Shown here in pieces: positions 55,510-64,000 of a stretch of DNA of 64,000 nt (positions are counted from its first letter, which is position 1; each line of letters opens with the position of its first letter). The stretch is from contig NC_051443.1 of the NCBI RefSeq assembly GCF_001649575.2, forward strand, positions 22,179,074 to 22,243,073, written 5' to 3'. This stretch comes from Kryptolebias marmoratus (Eukaryota; Chordata; Actinopteri; Cyprinodontiformes; Rivulidae). Position numbers and translations under genes: made by a program. The notes beneath the pieces were generated by a model. It was not told the DNA's origin and searched no databases. It worked only from the letters and a program-made list of their open reading frames with translations.

Positions 55510-55890
55510 AAGCAGTGATGGGTAGATTGACAGACAAAGTCAGGCATGGCCTGTAATGTTTGCAGATGGCAATGTGATGCCATTCAGAAAGTAGGTAAAG
55601 AAAGCTTGGTCAGGAGAGAAGACGAATGAAAGACAGCACAAGCAAATCAGAATATCAGTGTATGAATGAGAGGGAGACGGATGGAACAGTGATGCTGCTT
55701 GGAGTAGAGGTATTGAAACAAGAGAGGTGAAGAAGACTGTACAGCAATGGTGGAGTGGATGGAGACCAGTGTCAGTGGTGATTTGTGTCAGAAGAACTGC
55801 AAGAGTTAAAGGGAAGGTTTGCAAAATGGTACTGCTATGATGTATGATTTGGAGATTGTGGCACCATTGACATATATTATACCAGATGCT
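55510..55890 (+). mobile_element. RTE-type LINE fragment (RT to post-RT region)
   Basis: The + strand gives, across frameshifts, VMFADGNV (catalytic FADD box region, second Asp lost), EYQCMNER-like, VKKTVQQWWSGW and ARVKGKVCKMV. These match in order the RTE reverse transcriptase consensus (FADDIVI, EYMCVNER, VKKRVQAGWNGWRKV, MKGKVYKTVVRP). A long minus-strand frame here is antisense and meaningless. Confidence 0.7.
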
Positions 55891-56716
55891 GGAACTTGAA
55901 GCCAAAAAGAATGAGTGCCCCTAGTGGCTGGCTCCATTACAACTCCTCCTTGTAAATATATGGGTCAAAAAAAGCAACTATACTTTAGATAACATTTTAA
56001 AATTATTGTTATTTTACATTGTGATTGACAAAGTGACAGCATGTTGCAGCAGGCTGAGAGGATGTGTAGGCAGGACTTTTATATCAATACAAACAGATGA
56101 TTTGCTGCAGTGACCTCTAAAGGAAGCAGCTTAAAGAAGATTTACGTTTTCTGAACATAAAAAATTACACTCTTGACATGTTTCTTAAAACATTTTTGAA
56201 GTTTCAGTTGTATTTTTGACATGGTTCAGACATTTAAAAAGGTCCATTCTGGGGAAATAAATAAATAAAGTCATAACAAAAGGATCTTCAAAGCCAAAAA
56301 TGTAATTCTTTAGGGGAAAAACATCTTCAAAGCCAAGACCATATTTCTGCTGCCTTGATGATTAGGATTCATCTTTTAAAAAATGAAATGAAGAGAGTGG
56401 CTGATGTGAGCTTCCAGGGATAGAGGAGCAAATTGCACAGTGTAACCCCATTTACCACTTTTGGCTGAGTGAAGGCAGCAGCCTGTAGGATCTCTATCAG
56501 GCATTTGTGCTGATTTTGTTACAGCCAGAAACGGATAGGGGAGGAGCACCCTCCTGCGGGGTGAAAAGGGAGCATGTCTCTTCACAGTGAACGACAAGCT
56601 CACTTGAGAGTTTGTGTAACGTGACCTCAAGACTCTCTACAATTAACTAGCTTTTAGATTGGGTTTTATTTTTGTCACAGCACTGTCTTTATTAACAACA
56701 GTAATGTCAGTACAAC

Positions 56717-56748
56717 CCCCCCCCCCCCNCAAAAAAAAAAAAAAAAAA
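56717..56748. repeat. Poly-C/poly-A tract with one ambiguous base
   Basis: About 13 C, one N at 56729, then about 18 A. The length is probably unreliable because of sequencing error. Confidence 0.9.
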
Positions 56749-58200
56749 CAGCTTTGTTTGACTTTAATATTCCTTTTTTAAAATTCTAATTCCCTTCTAT
56801 ACTAAAACATTTTCCACTTTATTAGAAAGAGAGACCAAAAAATGATGAAAAAAAAATGATATGCCAAAAGTGGCAGCAATATTTTCATTGTCTGTAATAA
56901 AGATAAAAGGCTTATTTGTATTCTTTAAATTCTTCATAGTCATTATGGGCACAGCTACCAGAGCTGTGATGCAAGAGATATTTAACTCCAAAAATGGACA
57001 ACAGAGCTTCTTCCACTGGACACAATCTTTATTTAGAAAGATATAGAAAAATATGACTTTACGGTATGTTATATACATCCGTAACACTTTTGACTAAAGC
57101 TGACTGCAGGACTTTATCTATGCATATCTGACACAGATATAAACTTGAATGTTTAACTAATTTGCAAGATAAAGGGAATATGCATTACAAGGTACAGGAC
57201 TTCCTATTTAATTTACCAGACCTATAAACAACCTTTTTTTAAGATCAAAATAAAAAAATTCTCAAATATTTAGTGTTTATAGATCAAATGCACCATACCT
57301 GATCCATTGATTATATGATAATATACAGATATTGGTGTTAATACTCAAAATATACCCATAACCCTAACTTATGTACTGGACCTATTACCAAAATTACTGT
57401 TTGAATTAACAGCCTATCTGAGCATGTTCATTTTGAGAGATCGAAATAACTTTTTTTAAATTTGTTTATTACAAATACAACAAAACACATTGTTAATAGG
57501 CATTTGTGGGTTTATTTTTTTATTTTTTTAGTTGGAAAAAAAAATCTAAATTTACAGTTAGAAGCAAAGTTACCTCAAGTAAAGCCATGCTAGATTATTT
57601 CCTAAAATCATTTTAAGCTTATTTAACTGGTCTTAGTATAATATAGTGTTTTACTGTGATGTTTTTCTTTTTTTTTTGTTTCTAAAACATGAGCCATGGG
57701 GATAAAAAAAAAGATTTCTGCAGCCTTGGGACACACTTTTATTATTAAGACACTTGCACTTTGTGCATAAAACTGAGTTCTGTATGATGGTTATATAAGC
57801 TGTGTGAGTCACCCAATGTCTCAAATGGATATTTTTTTTAAAAAAGCACCAAAATGCATGAGCAGGATACAGGTCAATGATAAATGTTTTTAGGCAGCAA
57901 TTGAGATACATGGTCATGCTACTTAAATTTCTCCTATAACAGTGATTAAAAGTTTTACACAATAACAATAATTAGAGTTTTGCATGCAGAACAGTGTTCC
58001 TTTGTTGATGATTAACCATTGTTATAAGAGATTACTGTCTCTGTTTGTTTTTTACCCGAAGATAAAATACAAGAAGCAATGTGACATCTATCTCTAAGGA
58101 TTTCAGCAGGATTTTGTGCTTGCTGCCAAGTTCACCCCAGCAGGGTGCAGTTTAGAAAGGAACCAAACTGAGCTGAGTGAAACTCTGGTTCGGTGTACTT
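56749..58200. other. Gene-free AT-rich sequence
   Basis: Very AT-rich with many homopolymers. I recognise neither exons nor transposons. Confidence 0.35.
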
Positions 58201-58209
58201 CCATTCCAG

Positions 58210-58311
58210 GTTTTTGCCAATCATCCTCAAAGTAGGTTGAGGCAGCTGATTGGACAATCAGAAGCAGATTTGCTGATATACGAGTCAGGATTGTACAGCA
58301 AGACAGTAGAG
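58210..58311 (+). other. Orphan exon-like segment, 34 codons, phase 0-0
   Basis: An acceptor TTCCATTCCAG and a consensus donor GTAAGT flank exactly 102 bases. One frame is open (starting VFANHPQSRLRQLIG, ending LYSKTVE) and the other two are closed. I do not recognise the peptide, and no neighbouring exon was found within the window. It could be an exon of a gene that extends beyond the window, a lncRNA exon, or chance. Confidence 0.25.
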
Positions 58312-58479
58312 GTAAGTGTTTACACAGGATACAGGACTCTGACGACTAACTCTGTCATTTTAACGCTTTATGAAGAGTCCTGTACTCATTCTACTGACAA
58401 CAATAACACTCACCTCAACACATGTAGTTTCAGCTGTAAAAACAATATGTTATATCAGCAATATCAAGCTGAAACTGTT

Positions 58480-59180
58480 GGGTTTACACAAAATGTGGGT
58501 CTCTGAATTCTTTATTTGGTCAGTGATGACTCAAGGGTATCTCCATGATGTACAGGATGCAAGAAGAATACCATAAAGCTTAATACTATAAGAAAGGCCT
58601 AGCATTTTCCATAGATTCAACATTAGGGTGTATAAGATCAAACTGAAGGGCTAAAGTCTAAAACAGGTTTCAATTATCTGGGTGCTCTAGTACCAACAGA
58701 TGAAAGACCTCTGAGAGGAATTAAGACCAGAATTGTGCAAGCAAAAAAAAGCATTCACAGACCTAAGAAAGATCCTGACAAAAGTGCTAGAGAATAACCT
58801 CACCCCCATTGCAATATGGAAGTCAAGCTTGGACCATGAACAGAACAACTGTTAACATCGTAAATGCTTCAGAAATGTGGTTTATCAGAAGAATGCTTAA
58901 GGTCTCATCCATCGACAGAATCACCAACAAAGAAGTGTTAACAAGAGCAAATGAAAGAAGATCCCTTTTAAAAAAAAATTGTGCAGGAACAAGTCAGTTT
59001 TTTCAGATACATCATGAGGAGGGTAAGGTTAGAACATCTTGTAACAACTGGAAAGATAAAGGGAAGAAGAAGCTGTGGAAGACAGAGAGGAATTTGACAC
59101 CCACAGGCCTGCTGCAGTTTCTGAGAGATCGTACAGAATACAGAACTATGGTCACCAACGCCTTCTGGCATGGCACTTAG
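58480..59180 (+). mobile_element. LINE 3' fragment (post-RT and C-terminal region)
   Basis: The degenerate region FNYLGALVPTDERP is followed by an open frame from 58809 with YGSQAWTMN, MWFIRRMLKVS, DRITNKEVL, SLLK and a terminal WHGT stop. These match the C-terminal part of a fish LINE polyprotein (FKYLGSLI, LLYGSETWTL, EMWCYRRMLRIS, DRVTNEEVL, HGT). The 123-codon frame is the best-preserved transposon piece in the window, but it lacks the polymerase domain. It runs directly into the GA microsatellite. Confidence 0.8.
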
Positions 59181-59185
59181 AGAGG

Positions 59186-59267
<82 letters not shown>

Positions 59268-59374
59268 NNNNNNNNNNNNNNNNNNNNNNNNNNNNNNNNN
59301 NNNNNNNNNNNNNNNNNNNNNNNNNNNNNNNNNNNNNNNNNNNNNNNNNNNNNNNNNNNNNNNNNNNNNNNNNN

Positions 59375-59406
<32 letters not shown>
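59181..59406. repeat. (GA)n microsatellite interrupted by an assembly gap
   Basis: GA repeats run from about 59181 to 59267 and from 59375 to 59406. Ns fill 59268-59374. The true length is unknown. It abuts the LINE stop codon at 59178-59180. Confidence 0.97.
59268..59374. other. Assembly gap (107 N) inside the GA repeat
   Basis: A run of Ns, bounded on both sides by GA repeat. Confidence 1.
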
Positions 59407-59410
<4 letters not shown>

Positions 59411-59712
59411 TAGAGGATACAACAATGTTTTAAGAATAAAAGAATGAATAAATTTAAGTCTGTTATTTATTAGCTAAGAAATCAAGATCCAGAGTTGATG
59501 TTTTAAGCAATAATTACATTTAATATAATCCTAAGGTTTATTGTACAAAGCCAGTGAAGACAACAGAAGACTGACTGATACAACTGAGTACAAATGTGTT
59601 GATAAGAGTTAAAACATTCCTAAACAGCCAAGTTGACATGTTGATTTAGCAACCCAAAGTGTTGACTTTAGCTCAGACAAATCACTGGGAGTGAAACAGT
59701 GAAACAGTATTT

Positions 59713-59738
59713 TATATATATATATATATATATATAAT
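59713..59738. repeat. (TA)n microsatellite
   Basis: About 24 bases of TA dinucleotides. Confidence 0.9.
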
Positions 59739-59739
59739 A

Positions 59740-61500
59740 TTTTTATTTTTCACAAAATATGCCATATGTCCTACAGAATGTCATATACTATAACTGAGGA
59801 TTCTTGATCTTATAAGACTACACTGAAATCCAGCCTGATCTTCTATTTCTGACCATCAGATTCAAGGATTTATGCGATATGTCAGGTGAATGTGTCTTCT
59901 TGTTGAGTAAAAGTGTGAGAAAAACAACAGCTTTTGGAAGACTAATGTGTTTAATATAAGTTCTACCCCAAACATTCAAGGTGACTTCTCTTCAGGCATG
60001 TTCTTGCCTATTCTAACAGCACTTGAAGACAAAACTTTTCAAAAGGCAAACAAAACACTTACGCAAATCCAGGTAAATGTTTTATCAAATAGTAGCTACC
60101 AGTTAGCTCAAAATGAGATATAATGTAAAAAAAAATACAATCTATAATGTCATGTTAATGACTGGTTAAAAATGAACAATTTCTTAAAAGTATACTTACA
60201 ACTTTACCATTTTACCATCTTTTTTACAACGCCCAAATGCTCCGTTATCCTGCTATTTGAGTAAAAAAGAAAAAAATTAAATCTCCCTCATGTTTGTTTC
60301 GTTTGTGGATCACAAGCTTCTGATCAAGTCCTGTATGGGGTTGCAGTGTCCTTCAGCTCCACTTGATGGCAGTGGAGCATCAGTCAGGACAATTACCAAA
60401 TATCCTGTTTTATTCAACATCATTAAGTGCCTACACAAAACGTAAGGACAATAAAAAAATCTGCTCTCCAGCTTTTTAATTCTGAATAGCACAACTTCAC
60501 TGGCCTGCAGCCCACAGGTGTGTTTGTGGGCTTGGCGTCAGTTCAGACAGCCTGATAAAGCCTCGTGAAATACTTTCCATGAGCACAAGCACTTTTCTAA
60601 CCTTGGACAGATAACAGCAAATGATGTATGTTGGTGTGAACTGTAACAACTGGAGTGAGTGCACTTACTTCTCTCCGGGTGATCGTCTACCATATGGGTC
60701 ATCAACAGATGTGGTTTTAGTATCAGAAAATGTCAGAATTCAAAAGAAACACTGTTCCATTTTGTATTTTTATCTCATCCTTTATTTTTGCTAAGCCTTT
60801 ATAGACTTCTGCTCCTGTGTTACAAGTCATTATTTTAAAACTGCAAACAGAAAAACACTAATTTATTATGCAGACAAAAAATAGTGCACACTGAAGGCCG
60901 TTTCCTACTTTTTTAGGTAAAAAAAAAAAAAAAGAAGAGGAATGGCAAAAGGCACTTAGGTAAAATTTACAGTCTCATGTAAGCAACCGGAACATACAGT
61001 ATTTATTACTTAAAAGAAAATTCCCTTGAGGCACAAACAATTGCAGGTAAATAATGGATTCATGTTCAGTGAAAGACCAGGACAGATGAAAACTCTCAAG
61101 AGCTATTTCTCATTTTGACCCAATTTTAGAACCTTACCATACAATACACTGTCCTTCAGAGGACAAATTGGGATAACTTATTTCCTATAACACGTTATAA
61201 TCCCTTAGGTATTGTCTGGCTGAGGCCTGAAGCTATTTAATAAGATTTTTGCATTGTTATAGAACATACACTCACTCTATCACCCTTAACTATCAGTTTT
61301 TCAAACCACAATTTTACATTTACTTGGATTCAGTAACAGTTTGTATGTAAAATTTTGGTTACTTTTTTGATAAAATTAATTACTAAGCAAGATATAATAA
61401 TAAAACAGATAAGATTGAAACATTTTTTAAAATATTTTACAGCTAGGTACAGAAAGTAGTGCTCACTTTAACTCTAAGTGTCATTTTCCAACCATTTCCT
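59740..61500. other. Gene-free AT-rich sequence
   Basis: No exon or well-defined element recognised. Confidence 0.35.
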
Positions 61501-61504
61501 TTAC

Positions 61505-61715
61505 CGGCTTGTTCCGTTTAGGTTCACGTAGGAGCTGGTGCCTATCTCCAGTGGTCATTGTGGGAGAGGTGGGGTACACTAGGGTGTACCCCTCTCCATG
61601 TGTGCACGGGGAGAACATGCAAACTCCACACAGAAAGGCCCCAGGCGTGAGCAGATCCTGTGACCTTCTCACTATGAGGCAACAGCTCTATTCATTGTGC
61701 TGCCACACTGCTGGT
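61505..61715. repeat. Teleost dispersed repeat, copy 3 (internally deleted)
   Basis: It keeps GGAGCTGGTGCCTATCTCCA and GGTGGGGTACAC, then jumps to ACGGGGAGAACATGCAAACT, CCACACAGAAAGGCCC and a GAGGCAACAGCTCTATTCAT end, as in the full-length form I recall. It has the same orientation as the copies at 37.85 and 38.46 kb. Confidence 0.7.
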
Positions 61716-63550
61716 CAAATTATACCTTTGCCAAATTGTACTCCCACTTTATACCTAGGTATTGTCTTTTTGTACCCAGTCATCACCATTTCATATACAG
61801 CAGTTGACATTTCATACAAAAAAGATACGAAACAGTAACAACTTTGCATGCACCCATGCATTTTAACTGAATGTATATAGATTGTGTGGGAACCATTTCA
61901 CAGTTATGCACAAATTCCTGCTACCCCACACATGCATTCAGAAGCATTAGCTCTACTTTAGTCACATTGTTAAAAAAAAACCAATACCACCAGGCCAGGC
62001 ATTTTCAAAAGTGTGCTTTAGTTCATTAAACAATCTACATTCAAGCATGAGTAATGAGTCAATTGCGATGTGTACTATGCACAGACTATGCAGTGCAGAT
62101 GTATTGAAGCAGATGCTGCTGTATGCATGTAATACAGAAAAAGCACAACCTAGCCTGCTTTTGTTTTTAGGTGAGCATTATGTCATGTTATTTTAGGAGC
62201 TTAATGCCTGATTTAGATAAAAGTGCTCTTTTTTTTTTCATTTTGTATTGCGATTCTGGGTTATTCAGAAAACATCTGAGGCTACATTCCCAAATGTGCA
62301 GAATAATAAGAAATGGTCCAAATCTGCTTATTTCTTTTTCAAAAATGTGCCACAGTAGATTAATTCATCAATGTCAAGGCCACTGCCAAGGTGAGTACTG
62401 AGGGGTGCCAAAATGGGTATGAAATGGACAAAAAAGGGGAAAGAAGTGAGCTGAGGTGGATACAAAGTGGGCAGAGGTAGGTATGGAGAGACCTGAGGCA
62501 GACAGCTTTCTTTTTGTTACCAAAACGTATTGGTATAAAGCTGTAAAGGTACATTTTCTTGGAAGTACAAATTCATCTGGAGCCAGCCTGTTGCAATTTA
62601 AGCCAAAAGAATAGTCAATCCACGTCTGTGCCTAATAGGTTTATTTATTCATTTGTTTGTTTATTTTTAATAAAACTCTTTGATCTAAACACCGTTGCTC
62701 ATTGTGGTTAAAAAGTTTATAATTTGGTCCTTGGGCCTGTTTCCAAAACTGCAAAAAATGGGTCATTTACATCATCATGGGCCTCCTAAAGTCTTTCACC
62801 TTGTTACATAATGTATGTAAGAAAAATTTGATTGATTTTAATAAACAAATTGAGCTTAGAAGGAAGAAATAAAGTAAATACAATTGCAGATCATGATTTC
62901 GCTAACATTACCTGAACTGTTTCTGTCCTGCAGTCATCTCAAGACGGTGCTACTTGTAACATAATGCCTAGAAAAAAAATGCTGCAGGGAGATGGAAGCA
63001 GCTGTGCACAAAAATGTTCTGAGTGGTAATGCAGTCTGTTAAACTAAATGTATCTGATGTTGCTACTCTACATGTCAACGTGAGCAACTCATCTTTTGCC
63101 TTGAGAAGATACAGCTGGAGACAAACTGTTTTCATCTGAATTAGCCTGCAAGCAGACAGTATTAAAACTGTGTACTTATTTTGCCATGAAGCATTTGATA
63201 TTATTTTCTATTATTTCTTTCACTTTTTATATAAAGAAAAGGTAGCTCTTTATATTGGAACCAAGACTATTGGAACTATTGGAAACAATAATTATTTTAA
63301 ATGTAAACATTAAAATAGCATAAATAAATAAAGTTTGTGCTTCTCACTTCATTCACGTTTATTTGGTGCATGAGTGTTTCTCTGCAACCAATTGGTTTGA
63401 AGTAAATATAAAAGAGAAAAGGCCTCTATACAGGGACTTTGCTTGGATCATAGAATCAAGCCTGAAAATCTGATCCCATTTTCATTTTTTCTTTTCCTGT
63501 GGCACATTGGCATAAGTTAATTCCATGCCCCCTTCTTTTCTCCAATCTGA
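61716..63550. other. Gene-free sequence
   Basis: No recognisable exon. The splice-like CTGCAG at about 62930 is not followed by an open conserved frame. Confidence 0.3.
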
Positions 63551-63559
63551 ATTTCATTG

Positions 63560-63740
63560 TGTCTGCCTAATCAGCTAGAAGCAGAAATGATCTGCTAACA
63601 TTTCATTTCTCCATGAATATTTGATTGTCAAAAATTGTCCCGAGGGAACGAACTGGGCCCACGGTTCGGTTTTGATTTGCGATTAAACTATCAAGAAATC
63701 AATTTCATCTGCTTTGAATAATTCAAGGTTTAATGGAATG
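63560..63740. promoter_or_regulatory. Possible conserved non-coding element
   Basis: A non-repetitive, balanced stretch contains clustered homeobox-type cores (TTTGATTGTCAAAAATTG, GCGATTAAACTATCAAGAAA, TTTGAATAATTCAAGG) and the GC-rich insert CCCGAGGGAACGAACTGGGC. The look is that of a developmental enhancer, but no alignment was possible. Confidence 0.25.
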
Positions 63741-63779
63741 AGAAATGGCAAAAGGAGCATGGGTTATGAGATGGTCTGA

Positions 63780-63818
63780 AGAGTGTGTGTTTGTGTGAGC
63801 GTGTGTGGGTGTGTGAAG
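63780..63818. repeat. TG-rich low-complexity tract
   Basis: Imperfect GTGTGTG/GTGAGCG repeats, about 38 bases. Confidence 0.85.
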
Positions 63819-64000
63819 TCTCCATGTATGTTGAAGTGATGTAGACGTTTTTGCAATTAAAAGGAAAATAGATAATTTAATATAGATTGCTGCTGTGCAG
63901 TGGGTTGTCAATTAATGTTTATGTCAGACACCTACTAAAATTTACAATTATGTAATTGCATATTTTTCTGAATTGTTGCTTTTACTAGAATTAGAACAGG

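Noticed and set aside
55540..55905. 121-codon minus-strand frame
   Set aside because: Antisense to the RTE LINE fragment.

Overview
The window is AT-rich animal DNA with long introns, GT-AG splice sites, sparse exons and many decayed transposons (Tc1/mariner transposases, RTE-type and other LINE fragments, microsatellites). The protein sequences and the repeat types point to a teleost fish, probably a percomorph; I cannot name the species. There are two assembly gaps (31315-31862 and 59268-59374) and one single ambiguous base (56729).

Four protein-coding genes can be reconstructed exon by exon. (1) phf24 (PHD finger protein 24, also called GINIP), + strand, 3732-22688, seven coding exons, 406 aa. 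(2) prkab1 (AMPK beta-1 subunit), + strand, coding 33732-38744 in seven exons, 269 aa, with a CpG-rich, NRF1-site promoter and a non-coding first exon near 32.3-32.4 kb. (3) pla2g1b (pancreatic-type phospholipase A2), + strand, 42459-43205, four exons, 149 aa, with a TATA box. (4) A ppp1r3c-type glycogen-targeting subunit of protein phosphatase 1, - strand, 48986-47893, two coding exons, 327 aa, with a palindromic CRE upstream.

Layout: 1-3.7 kb holds upstream sequence with a LINE fragment and a dispersed repeat. 3.7-22.7 kb is phf24, whose introns carry a LINE and DNA-transposon relics. 22.7-32.2 kb is intergenic and rich in Tc1 and LTR-like relics. 32.3-41.4 kb is prkab1 with a long 3' UTR. 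42.4-43.6 kb is pla2g1b. 44.9-46.6 kb has two LINE fragments. 47.8-49.35 kb is ppp1r3c. 49.4-64 kb is largely gene-free, with LINE pieces, a repeated element, one orphan exon-like segment and some stretches that resemble conserved non-coding DNA.

Two of the genes meet in glycogen and energy control: AMPK beta carries a CBM48 glycogen-binding domain and PPP1R3C a CBM21 glycogen-binding domain, and they lie about 9 kb apart in opposite orientation. phf24 is neuronal, and pla2g1b is a digestive enzyme. No operon, CRISPR or other prokaryotic system is present. The observations most worth checking are a candidate 33-nt frame-preserving cassette exon in phf24, a GC-AG intron in prkab1, and loss of a conserved tryptophan in the PPP1R3C glycogen-binding motif.
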